A stretch of 64,000 nucleotides of DNA from Leucobacter sp. OLIS6. GTDB lineage: Bacteria; Actinomycetota; Actinomycetes; Actinomycetales; Microbacteriaceae. The notes below the pieces were generated by a model. It was given only the letters and a program-made list of their open reading frames with translations, had not been told where the DNA came from and ran no database searches. The position numbers were made by a program, and so were the translations under genes. Below, piece by piece: positions 9,266 to 17,143 of this stretch; position 1 is the first letter of the stretch; every line of letters starts with the position of its first letter. The DNA is taken from NCBI RefSeq assembly GCF_002752355.1, contig NZ_MRAV01000012.1, positions 59,746 through 123,745 on the forward strand, in the 5' to 3' direction.

Positions 9266-10204
9266 GTGCAGTCCAACCGTCCCACCATCGGCAGCACGTC
9301 GTGCGCCCTGATCGCCGCGATCGCGCTCGTGGCCGCACTGCTCGCCTTCGGGCCCGCGGCTCGGGCAGCGGGTGCGGCGTCCGCGCCCGCCGTTGCGGTC
9401 GCCGCCGATCAGCATGTCCGGCTCACAGGTCCCTGGGTGATGCGGCATGCGACGAGCGACTACCCGATCCAACGCGGGGCCCAGCGCATCGCCTTCGTAG
9501 GCGGCGGCACTCCCGAGCAGGCGGTCACGGCCGAGTTCCCCGGGATCGGCAGGCAGGGCCCGATCACTTCCGAGTCAGAATGCCTCACGCTCCTGCCGAC
9601 GAACCACGTCGGATTCACCGAGTGCAGCGGGGCGGCCGAGCAGGTCTTCGCTCTCGTCCCGCAGCAGTTCGGCTCGCACGCGGGGGCGCGCATCGTGTCG
9701 GCGCTCCGACCGGGTGACTCGCTGCAGCTCTACGGCGTCTGGAAGCTGGAATCCGACGCGTGGTCGACCGGCGGCGCGTCCACCGAAGCTGTCGAACTGC
9801 TCGACACCCGGCTACTGGACGCGATGAGCGGCGAGGCGCCGGTCCGCATCGAGGGGCCGCTCTCCGGCGAGACGGTCGATACCGCGACTCCCGTGGTGTT
9901 CGGGTCCGCCGAACCGGGAGGCACCGTCATCCTGACCGGCTCCGACGGAACCGAACTCGGCCGGGCCGTCGCCGGCGCGGACGGTGCCTGGGCGGTGGAA
10001 CTCCCGGACCTTCCCGACGGCGCGCACACCGTGACCGCACGGGACGAGGGCGGCGCCGGCGAATCGGTGTCGTTCTTCGTCGCGAGGGAATCGGCCGAGA
10101 CCCCGATGCAGGCGGGAGCCTTCGCGGGCATCCTTCTGGCGTTCACTGCTGCGGGGGTGCAGCGCGTGCGGCGCCTGCGCGGTCTCGCGCGTGCGGTGGG
10201 CTAG
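9266..10204 (+). CDS. secreted, C-terminally anchored protein with Ig-like domain
   Basis: Exported protein of 312 residues with no named homologue that I recognise. It has a signal peptide (about residues 1-35, ending ARAAGAASA), a middle domain of unknown type with two cysteines (SESECLTLL and FTECSG), and a bacterial Ig-like module at about 195-270 with the usual GSAEPGGTVILTG and DGAWAVELPDLPDGAHTV strands. A short hydrophobic stretch and an Arg-rich tail at the end (GILLAFTAAGVQRVRRLRG) suggest membrane anchoring; no LPXTG motif precedes it. The GTG start follows AGGAGG by six bases. Its stop shares CTAG with the stop of the convergent yceI gene. Confidence 0.7.
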   Translation: MQSNRPTIGSTSCALIAAIALVAALLAFGPAARAAGAASAPAVAVAADQHVRLTGPWVMRHATSDYPIQRGAQRIAFVGGGTPEQAVTAEFPGIGRQGPITSESECLTLLPTNHVGFTECSGAAEQVFALVPQQFGSHAGARIVSALRPGDSLQLYGVWKLESDAWSTGGASTEAVELLDTRLLDAMSGEAPVRIEGPLSGETVDTATPVVFGSAEPGGTVILTGSDGTELGRAVAGADGAWAVELPDLPDGAHTVTARDEGGAGESVSFFVARESAETPMQAGAFAGILLAFTAAGVQRVRRLRGLARAVG

Positions 10205-10908
10205 CCCTTGTGGGCCAGCAGCTGGAACTCGACGAACCCCTTGGGCTCCACCTTCACGAATCCGAGGCTCGGTGCTTCGACGCCGTAGTCGGCGAACGTG
10301 ATGGGGATCTGCCCGGCGATCTGGGTCTGCGAACTGTCCGAGCGCACCTCGACCTCGAATGTGACCGACCGTGTCTTGCCCGCGAGCGTCAGGTCGCCAG
10401 TCACCGACTGCTTCACCGTCTCACCGGCCTTCGGGGCGGCCGCCGGCTTCGCTGCTTTCGTGAGCACGAAGGTGGCCTTCGGGAACCGATCGGTGCGCAG
10501 CGCCGTCGACCGGAAGTAGTCGTCGCGATTCTGGCTGTCGGTCGCGATCGACGCCACATCGACCGAGAGCTCCGCCTTCGTGAGCGTCAGATCCTGCACC
10601 GTCAACGAACCCGTCACCTCGGAGGTCCTGCCGGTCACGGTCACGTCGGTGCCGTTCAGCACCTCGTTCACCCGGTACCCCGCCTCTGAACCGGAACCCA
10701 CGGACCAGGCGCCATCGACATCCGCCGCGGAGAGACGGCCGGTCGGGGTGCTGCCGAGCGTGCCGGGCCCCGCCGAGATGGTGGGCACGGCGTCGGCCGG
10801 CTTCGCGATCACGTCGCGATACACGATCGGCCCCGCGATCGCCGCAGTACCTCCGATCAGCACCAACGCGACGGCGGAACCGATCAGCACCTTGGTCCGT
10901 CGTCTCAT
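10201..10908 (-). CDS. YceI family protein, membrane-anchored
   Basis: YceI-like lipocalin-fold protein of 235 residues. Residues 6-28 form an uncleaved signal/anchor helix; the YceI barrel begins at GAWSVGSGSEAGYRVNEVL and includes DYFRSTALRTDRFPKATFVL and the ending PSLGFVKVEPKGFVEFQLL, the landmarks of the family. Family members bind isoprenoid quinones or similar lipids, and some respond to stress; the ligand here is unknown. GAAGGG precedes the ATG. It faces the Ig-like secreted protein tail to tail with only four shared bases. Confidence 0.85.
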   Translation of the reverse strand: MRRRTKVLIGSAVALVLIGGTAAIAGPIVYRDVIAKPADAVPTISAGPGTLGSTPTGRLSAADVDGAWSVGSGSEAGYRVNEVLNGTDVTVTGRTSEVTGSLTVQDLTLTKAELSVDVASIATDSQNRDDYFRSTALRTDRFPKATFVLTKAAKPAAAPKAGETVKQSVTGDLTLAGKTRSVTFEVEVRSDSSQTQIAGQIPITFADYGVEAPSLGFVKVEPKGFVEFQLLAHKG

Positions 10909-11075
10909 GCGCCAGCCCTTCGCAGAATCCTTCGAGAAACAAAAAGTCGACGGCGACGCCTCCACCTCGCCCGCGGTGAATACGACGCCGTAATCACTAC
11001 TTTCACGTGAAAACCCATGGGGTGGCTGAGAGCTTGCTCCACAAGCGGAGAGAGACGAGCGCGATGCAACGGTCG

Positions 11076-11081
11076 TAAACT
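11076..11081 (+). promoter_or_regulatory. -10 box of the GNAT gene (leaderless)
   Basis: TAAACT, six bases, then the GTG start; no ribosome site in between. Confidence 0.55.
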
Positions 11082-11087
11082 TGAGCG

Positions 11088-12146
11088 GTGAACAGCAGCG
11101 CCTTCGAGATCCGTCCCATCCGTCCCGAAGAACACGCCGTGGAAGCCGAGCTGCTGCGCCGAGCGTACGCCGCCGGACCCTACGCCGCGGACCTCGACGG
11201 CAACGAAGCGTGGATCGCCACCGAGCGCGACACCGCCGGACGCGATGCTGCCGGGCGAGTGCTCGTCGCCGTTCGTGCCGAGGCCCCCGGCGAAGTGATC
11301 GGCGCGGTCAGCGTGCTCCGCGGCGGAAGCCCCTACACCAAGCTCGCGGCACCGGGCGAAGCGGAACTCCGCCTCGTCGCCGTCGACCCGGCCGCTCAGG
11401 GCGCGGGACTCGGCGCAGCGCTCACCCGCGCCGGCACCGAGCTCGCCATGCGGTGGGGCGTCGACGCGATCCGCCTCGACACCGGCGAACGCAACCCCGC
11501 CCAGCACCTCTACGCGAAGCTCGGCTACGAGCGCACTCCCGAACGCGACACGAGTCTCGCGGACGGCGGATACGGCGGATCCCTCACCTACGCCTACCCC
11601 CTGAACGGCGATTCCGCGGGCCCGATCGATGCGAGCGTGCGAGTTCGGGAGATCCGGAGCGCCGACGTCGAAGCGGTCAGCGCGCTCGTGCTCGCCGCGT
11701 ACCGGGACACCTACGAGGGTCTCGACCCCGCCTACCTGGGCGAGATCGCTGACGTCGCCGGACGCATGCGCGACGGCCTCGTGTGGGTCGCCGAAGACCG
11801 CGATAGCGGCGAACTGCTCGGCACCATCACGACGCCTCGCCCCGGGAAGACGCTCAGCGACGTCGCGCACCCCGGCGAGCTCGACATCCGCCTCCTCGGC
11901 GTCGGAGCGGCGGCCCGCGGGCGCGGCATCGGCGAACGGCTCACCCGGCTCGGCATCACCCTGGCCCGGCTCCGCGGCAACAGCCGGCTCGTGCTCAACA
12001 CCGGGCTGATGATGGAACCCGCATGGAGGCTCTACGAGCGCCTCGGCTTCGAGCGCCTCGTCGATCGAGAGCGCCAGTTCACCCGCCCCGACGGCACCGT
12101 GGTGCACCTGCTCGCCTACGGATACGACGTCCAGACCCGCGGCTGA
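11088..12146 (+). CDS. tandem GNAT acetyltransferase
   Basis: Two GNAT domains in one 352-residue chain. The first (about 5-165) has ELRLVAVDPAAQGAGLGAAL, the acetyl-CoA pyrophosphate loop (Q/R-x-x-G-x-G/A form), and LYAKLGYER. The second (about 175-350) has IRLLGVGAAARGRGIGERL and LYERLGFERLVDRER. Both halves keep the cofactor loop, so both may be active. Such double-GNAT proteins acetylate small molecules or antibiotics, but the substrate is not readable from sequence. The GTG start has no Shine-Dalgarno sequence and sits six bases after TAAACT, so the transcript is probably leaderless. Confidence 0.8.
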   Translation: MNSSAFEIRPIRPEEHAVEAELLRRAYAAGPYAADLDGNEAWIATERDTAGRDAAGRVLVAVRAEAPGEVIGAVSVLRGGSPYTKLAAPGEAELRLVAVDPAAQGAGLGAALTRAGTELAMRWGVDAIRLDTGERNPAQHLYAKLGYERTPERDTSLADGGYGGSLTYAYPLNGDSAGPIDASVRVREIRSADVEAVSALVLAAYRDTYEGLDPAYLGEIADVAGRMRDGLVWVAEDRDSGELLGTITTPRPGKTLSDVAHPGELDIRLLGVGAAARGRGIGERLTRLGITLARLRGNSRLVLNTGLMMEPAWRLYERLGFERLVDRERQFTRPDGTVVHLLAYGYDVQTRG

Positions 12147-12149
12147 TAC

Positions 12150-12212
12150 CTGGGTCTCGCCCAGGGTCTGGGTCTGGGACTGGGTATGGACCTGGGTCCG
12201 GGTCTGGGACGG
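12150..12212. repeat. G-rich ~6-bp simple repeat
   Basis: Irregular run of GGGTCT/GGGACT/GGGTAT units after the GNAT stop. It would read as Gln-Thr/Arg repeats on the minus strand, but nothing suggests it is coding. The rest of the gap to the hemA stop (12213-12382) shows no gene. Confidence 0.75.
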
Positions 12213-12382
12213 ACCAGTGCTTGGGCGTGGGCCCGCACCGGTGCGCTCCCTCCCCGCCCCCGCGCGAGTCATCGAGTGGCGTCAAACCGCTGGAATGCGG
12301 ATTGATTCGGCGTGTTTGCCGCCTCTCGATGGATGAGCCCGCCGGGGTGCCCGGCAAGGCGCCCGCTCAGGGAGCCCGAGCC

Positions 12383-13642
12383 CTATTCGCCAGGCCCGAA
12401 CAGCGCCTCGACCGCGGCTCGCGCCTCCGGCGCACGGCCGGCGCGGCCCAGTTGGCGCACCCGCACGGTCGGCTGGTGCATGAGGCGTCCCGCGAAGTGG
12501 CGCAGCGCCGCCGCGACGTCCGGATCGCCCGAGCGCGCGATCTCGTCCTCCAGGATCCCGTGCACGTGTCCCCGCAGCGTCACGAGCGCGGGCACCGCGT
12601 CGAGTTCGGCGCGGTCGGCCGCGAACTCGGCGGCGGCGTCGGCGACGATCTCTCGTGCCTCGGCCTCGGCGCTGAGCTCGGCGATGGGGGCGTGCTTCGC
12701 GACGGTCTCGAGGTCGAGCAGCTCGACACCGGGCACGGTGGCCGATGCGGGGTCGATGTTGCGCGGTACGCCGAGGTCGATGAGGAGTCGGGGACGCGGC
12801 CGGTCGGAGTTCGACACCGCGCCGCCCGCGAGCGCGTGGCAGAAGGGGGCGCGGGACGGCGCGACGGTGCGGGCGAAACGCTCGCGGCCGAGGAGCGGGT
12901 CCTGCGCATGGCTGCACGCGATCACGAGGTCTGCGCGCTCGAGCTCGAGTTCGAGCGCCTCGTGCGGGATCGCGCGCACACCGTGCGACGCGGCGAACTG
13001 CTGGGCGCGGCCCGAGGGGGAGTAGACGCCGATGCGTTCGGCTCCGCGCGCGCGGAGCGCGGCGAGACTGGCGCCCGCGTACGCGCCGGTGCCGACGAGC
13101 ACGATCCGGGTGCCGCGCCAGTCGCCGATGCGGCTCTCGGCCATGCGCAGGGCGAGGCGGACGAGCGAGCGCCCCTTCGACTGGATCCCGGTCCGGTGCT
13201 TGATCGCCTTGGAGACGCCGGTGGCGCGCTGGAAGAGGCGTTCGAGCTCGGTCGTGACGGTGCCCGCGGTGCGGGCCCGGTCGAGTGCGCGGCGCACCTG
13301 GCCGGCGATCTCGCCCTCGCCGACGACGGCCGATTCGAGGCCGCCCGCGACGGCGAACAGGTGCTCGGGCACCTCGCTGCCCGAGTGCACCGCGCTCGCG
13401 ACGGCGAAGCGCTCGGCAGGCAGCTCCGCGGCCTCGGCGAGGCTGCGGATCACGGCCTCGCGGTCGAGCACGGGCGAATCGAGGTACGCCTCGAAGCGGT
13501 TGCACGTGGCGACCACGACGGCTCCCGTGGCGAACGCGGGATCGGTCAGCCGTGCCGTGAGGTCATCGGCGCGTCGCTCGATGTGCTCGAGCAGTTCGAG
13601 GTCGGCCCGGTGGTGGTCGACGGATACGCAAAGCAGACTCAT
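12383..13642 (-). CDS. hemA: glutamyl-tRNA reductase
   Basis: First committed enzyme of C5 heme synthesis: reduces glutamyl-tRNA(Glu) to glutamate-1-semialdehyde with NADPH. The 419-residue protein has the catalytic cysteine in VVATCNRFE (C47), the HLFAVAGGLESAVVGEGEI segment, a Rossmann domain with VLVGTGAYAGASLAAL, and the C-terminal dimerisation helices (LRHFAGRLMHQPTVRVRQL). Its product is used by hemL, the last gene of the divergent operon. The ATG has GGAG ten bases upstream. Two palindromes that may be operators lie in the 102-base gap to hemE, so both directions may be controlled together. Confidence 0.93.
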   Translation of the reverse strand: MSLLCVSVDHHRADLELLEHIERRADDLTARLTDPAFATGAVVVATCNRFEAYLDSPVLDREAVIRSLAEAAELPAERFAVASAVHSGSEVPEHLFAVAGGLESAVVGEGEIAGQVRRALDRARTAGTVTTELERLFQRATGVSKAIKHRTGIQSKGRSLVRLALRMAESRIGDWRGTRIVLVGTGAYAGASLAALRARGAERIGVYSPSGRAQQFAASHGVRAIPHEALELELERADLVIACSHAQDPLLGRERFARTVAPSRAPFCHALAGGAVSNSDRPRPRLLIDLGVPRNIDPASATVPGVELLDLETVAKHAPIAELSAEAEAREIVADAAAEFAADRAELDAVPALVTLRGHVHGILEDEIARSGDPDVAAALRHFAGRLMHQPTVRVRQLGRAGRAPEARAAVEALFGPGE

Positions 13643-13711
13643 CAGGCTGGAACTCCGCGGAATCGTGCGGAATCCCGGTGCCTGAGAGCAAGCTGAACGA
13701 GAGTGTGCATC

Positions 13712-13724
13712 TTCATCGGATGAA
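13712..13724. promoter_or_regulatory. palindrome 1 in hemA-hemE gap (putative operator)
   Basis: Perfect inverted repeat TTCATC-G-GATGAA. It lies just upstream of the proposed hemE -10 box. A second near-identical copy is centred 25 bases downstream, which suggests a dimeric regulator binding twice; the regulator is unknown. Confidence 0.55.
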
Positions 13725-13729
13725 TACGT

Positions 13730-13735
13730 TAGCAT
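13730..13735 (+). promoter_or_regulatory. -10 box of the hem operon
   Basis: TAGCAT between the two palindromes, nine bases before the hemE ATG, so the leader is at most a few bases long. Confidence 0.45.
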
Positions 13736-13736
13736 C

Positions 13737-13749
13737 ATCATCTGATGAA
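13737..13749. promoter_or_regulatory. palindrome 2 overlapping hemE start (putative operator)
   Basis: ATCATC-T-GATGAA, differing from palindrome 1 by one arm base and the centre. It covers the hemE start codon, where a bound protein would block initiation. Confidence 0.5.
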
Positions 13750-14863
13750 TGCCCTGCCCTCCTCGCACCCGCTCCGCGACGGCCGCACCTCGGCCGCTCC
13801 GCTCGTCCGAGCCCTCCGCGGCGACCGCCCCGAGACGCCCCCCGTCTGGTTCATGCGCCAGGCCGGACGCTCGCTCCCCGAGTACCGCGAGCTGCGCGCC
13901 GGCGGCGACATGCTCGAGGCCTGCACGACCCCCGAGCTGGCTGCCGAGATCACGCTGCAGCCGGTGCGCCGGCACGGGGTCGATGCGGGCATCTTCTTCA
14001 GCGACATCGTCGTGCCCCTGCTGCTCGCGGGAGTCGACGTGCAGATCGTCGCCGGCCGCGGCCCGGTGTTCGCCGAGCCGGTGCGCACCGCCGAGCAGGT
14101 CGCCCGGCTCCGTGCGGAGCACGGGGCGGACCGCCTGCGCGAGCACCTGGACCCGATCCGCCGCGCCGTCGAGATCACGGTCGCCGAGCTCGGACCGACC
14201 CCGCTGATCGGCTTCGCGGGTGCGCCCTTCACGCTCGCCTCCTACCTGGTCGAGGGCGGGCCGTCGCGCGATCACCTGCGCGCTCGCGCGCTCATGCACG
14301 CGGAGCCCGAGACGTGGGCTGCGCTGCTCGACTGGGCCGCCGAACTCAGCGGCGCGTTCCTCGAGGCGCAGGTGCTGGCGGGCGCGAGCGCCGTCCAGCT
14401 GTTCGACTCCTGGGCCGGTTCGCTGCGCCCCGTCGACTACCGTGATTCGGTCGCGGTCCACTCGGCCAAGGCGCTCGACGCCGTGCGCCACCTGCACGCG
14501 CCGGATCCCGGCCTCGAGGGCTACGCCGCCGCCGGAGCACGGGTGCCGCGCATCCACTTCGCCGTCGGCGCCGGCCACCTGGCCGATCAGTTCGCGGGCC
14601 TCGGCGTCGACGCCGTCGGTGTCGACTGGCGCACCCCGCTCGACGAGGCCAGCCGGGCGCTGGGCGACGCGGTGGTGCTGCAGGGCAACATCGATCCGGC
14701 GTTCCTGGCGGCCCCCGCCGAGGTGCTCGACGCGCACGTCGACGACGTGATCGCCCGCGGGCGGCGTGCGCCCGCGCACGTGCTGAACCTCGGCCACGGC
14801 GTGCCGCCCGAGGCCGATCCGTCGGTGCTCACCCGCCTCGTGGAGCGGGTCCATGGGCGCTGA
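13745..14863 (+). CDS. hemE: uroporphyrinogen III decarboxylase
   Basis: Converts uroporphyrinogen III to coproporphyrinogen III by removing four carboxyl groups, in the cytoplasm. The 372-residue protein carries the family signatures TPPVWFMRQAGRSLPEYR near residue 31 (substrate-binding arginines), GFAGAPFTLASYLVEGG near 156 and VLQGNIDPA near 312. First gene of an eight-gene operon for heme; its last codons overlap the start of the oxidase gene. The ATG overlaps palindrome 2 and has no ribosome site, which fits a near-leaderless transcript. Confidence 0.95.
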   Translation: MNALPSSHPLRDGRTSAAPLVRALRGDRPETPPVWFMRQAGRSLPEYRELRAGGDMLEACTTPELAAEITLQPVRRHGVDAGIFFSDIVVPLLLAGVDVQIVAGRGPVFAEPVRTAEQVARLRAEHGADRLREHLDPIRRAVEITVAELGPTPLIGFAGAPFTLASYLVEGGPSRDHLRARALMHAEPETWAALLDWAAELSGAFLEAQVLAGASAVQLFDSWAGSLRPVDYRDSVAVHSAKALDAVRHLHAPDPGLEGYAAAGARVPRIHFAVGAGHLADQFAGLGVDAVGVDWRTPLDEASRALGDAVVLQGNIDPAFLAAPAEVLDAHVDDVIARGRRAPAHVLNLGHGVPPEADPSVLTRLVERVHGR

Positions 14864-16430
14864 CGACGAGGACCAACCCCTCGGCCGGGCGGCGCGGCGG
14901 GCTGCCGCGCAACCCGCCGCCGCGAACCGCGCCGCAGCGCGGCGGCCGCGCGTCGCCGTGGTCGGCGGCGGGATCGCCGGCCTCGTCGCCGCGCGCGACC
15001 TGGCGATCGGCGGGGCCGAGGTCACGGTGCTCGAGCGCGGCGACCGGCTCGGCGGCAAGCTCCGCGGCGAGCGGATCGCGGCGTGGGCCGGCACCGGAAC
15101 CGATGCCGTCGTCGCCGACCTCGGTGCGGAGGCGTACGCCACCCGTGGCGACGGCGTCGCCGTGCTGCTGACCGAGCTCGGCATGATCGATCGGATCGAG
15201 GCGCCGCGACCGCTGGGCTCGTGGGCCTACGACAGTGGAATCGCGTACGCGCTGCCCCCGGGGCTGCTCGGAATCCCCGCGCAGCCGTTCTCGAGCAAGG
15301 CGTTCCGGGCCCTCGGACTCGGCGGGGTGCTGCGCGCCGCGATCGAGCCACTGCTGCCGCGCGCGGTCGGCCGCGACGAGCGGTCCCTCGGCGGCCTCGT
15401 CGAGGCCCGCTTCGGTTCCAGAGTGCTCGACCGTCTCGTGCGTCCCGTGGCCCGCGGCGTCTACTCGACGGACCCCGAGAGCCTGCCGGTCGCGCGCGTC
15501 GCCCCCGGTCTGGCCTCGACCCTCGCGAAGGGCCGTTCCCTCACCCGGGCGGTGCGCGCGGCGAACGCGCGCCGCACCTCCGCCGGCGGAGCGGTCGCCC
15601 GCATCGGCGGCGGCATGCACCGGCTCCCTGAGCGGCTCGAGGCCGAGCTGCGCGAGCTCGGCGTCGCGATCCGTCTCGGCGCCGAGGTCGTCGAGGTGAG
15701 CGGCGTGGACGACGGCTGGGCCGTGCAGCTCGCCGCCGAGACGATCCGCGTCGATGCGGTGCTGCTCGCCGCGGGGCTCCCGGGTCCCGTGCGGGATCCC
15801 GGCTTCGACGTGGAGGTCGTGTTGCTCGCCATCGAGGATCCGCGACTCGACGCGGCACCCCGAGGCACCGGCCTGCTCGTCGCGGCGACCGATCGCGGCG
15901 GTCCCGCCGCGAAGGCCCTGACCCACACCTCGGCGAAGTGGCGCGCCGCCGCCGACGGGCTCGGCCCCGGTCGGCACCTCGTGCGGCTCTCCTACGGCAG
16001 CGCGGACTGGATCCCGGCCACGCGCGGGCTCGGGGACGCGGCCGTGCGCGAGCGCGTCGTCGCCGATGCGGCCGAACTCCTGGGCATCGAACTGCGCGCC
16101 GGCGACGTACGCGAGATGCACCGCGCGGTCTGGACCATGCCCCGCGCCGATGCGTCGAATCCCGGCAGTGCAGGAGCCGGAGCCGCGGCTGGGCCCGCCG
16201 GATCCGCCAGGGTGACCGCTGCAGGCACCGACGTGCTCCGCGTCCCCGTCGCTCGCACCGGCGAGGCCGCCTCCGGCACGGGCCTCGCCCAGGTGATCCC
16301 GCACGCGCGCGCCGCCGCGCGCGAGCTGCTGGCCGGCCTGTCCCGGTCCGCCGAACGAGCTTCCGCCGCAGGCGGAACCCCCGAACCGTCCACCCGCAGC
16401 GAGTCCCAGCAGAGGAGTCACACCCCATGA
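14853..16430 (+). CDS. hemY: coproporphyrinogen III oxidase (HemY/CgoX type)
   Basis: FAD-dependent oxidase of 525 residues. In actinobacteria this enzyme works on coproporphyrinogen III, giving coproporphyrin III, rather than on protoporphyrinogen. It has the dinucleotide-binding motif RVAVVGGGIAGLVAARDL (about 33-50), LERGDRLGGKLRGE, a C-terminal GLAQVIPHARAAARELL region that closes the FAD site, and the usual interior substrate domain. An Ala/Pro/Gly-rich insert near 435-460 lengthens the second half. It overlaps hemE by 11 bases and hemQ by four. The presence of HemQ next to it supports the coproporphyrin route. Confidence 0.9.
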   Translation: MGADDEDQPLGRAARRAAAQPAAANRAAARRPRVAVVGGGIAGLVAARDLAIGGAEVTVLERGDRLGGKLRGERIAAWAGTGTDAVVADLGAEAYATRGDGVAVLLTELGMIDRIEAPRPLGSWAYDSGIAYALPPGLLGIPAQPFSSKAFRALGLGGVLRAAIEPLLPRAVGRDERSLGGLVEARFGSRVLDRLVRPVARGVYSTDPESLPVARVAPGLASTLAKGRSLTRAVRAANARRTSAGGAVARIGGGMHRLPERLEAELRELGVAIRLGAEVVEVSGVDDGWAVQLAAETIRVDAVLLAAGLPGPVRDPGFDVEVVLLAIEDPRLDAAPRGTGLLVAATDRGGPAAKALTHTSAKWRAAADGLGPGRHLVRLSYGSADWIPATRGLGDAAVRERVVADAAELLGIELRAGDVREMHRAVWTMPRADASNPGSAGAGAAAGPAGSARVTAAGTDVLRVPVARTGEAASGTGLAQVIPHARAAARELLAGLSRSAERASAAGGTPEPSTRSESQQRSHTP

Positions 16431-17143
16431 GCGCACACGAGCAGTCCGCGGCGCACCCCGCCGAGCCCGGCCCGAGCGGCTACACCCTGTTCGCGGTGTT
16501 CCGCCGCGATCCGCAGCGCCCCGCGCCCGCGGGCGACGCCGCCGCGCGGACCGAGCTCGCCGAGCTGACCGCCGCCGGCGAGCGGATCGCCGCCGACGGG
16601 GTCGTGCTGCGCGGCTGGTACGACGTGTCGGGCCTGCGCGCCGATGCCGATCTGATGGTCTGGCTGCACGGCGATACCGCCGAGGGCCTGCAGGCCGCGC
16701 TGCGCGTGCTGCGCCGCACGGCGGCCATCGACCGCCTGCTGCCGACGTGGAACGCGCTCGGCGTGCACCGCACGGCCGAGTTCAACCGCGCCCACGTGCC
16801 CGGCTTCCTGCGCGAGGAGCGCGCCCGCGACTGGCTCGTGCTCTACCCCTTCGTGCGCGATGCCGAGTGGTACCTGCTGCCCGACGAGGATCGCCGCCGC
16901 ATGCTCGCCGATCACGGACGCAAGGGCGCCGCGTTCCGCTCGGTCGTGGCGAACACCGTCTCGTCGTTCGCACTGGGCGACTACGAGTGGCTCCTGCCGA
17001 TGGAGTCCGACGAGCTGACCGACCTGGTCGACATGATGCGCGAGCTGCGCAACACCGACGCGCGACGCCACATGCGCGAGGAGGTCCCGTTCTTCACGGG
17101 CCGCCGCATCACCGAAACCGAAGCACTGGAGGTCCTTCGATGA
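16427..17143 (+). CDS. hemQ: coproheme decarboxylase (HemQ/ChdC)
   Basis: Last step of the coproporphyrin-dependent heme pathway: peroxide-driven removal of two propionate carboxyls from coproheme to give heme b. The 238-residue protein has the chlorite dismutase-like fold; YTLFAVFRRD, the catalytic-tyrosine region DWLVLYPFVRDAEWYLL, HGRKGAAF with the likely axial His region, and FALGDYEWLLPMES are all in family positions. AGAGGAG precedes the ATG, which overlaps the oxidase stop. Its neighbours are exactly the enzymes acting before it. Confidence 0.93.
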   Translation: MSAHEQSAAHPAEPGPSGYTLFAVFRRDPQRPAPAGDAAARTELAELTAAGERIAADGVVLRGWYDVSGLRADADLMVWLHGDTAEGLQAALRVLRRTAAIDRLLPTWNALGVHRTAEFNRAHVPGFLREERARDWLVLYPFVRDAEWYLLPDEDRRRMLADHGRKGAAFRSVVANTVSSFALGDYEWLLPMESDELTDLVDMMRELRNTDARRHMREEVPFFTGRRITETEALEVLR

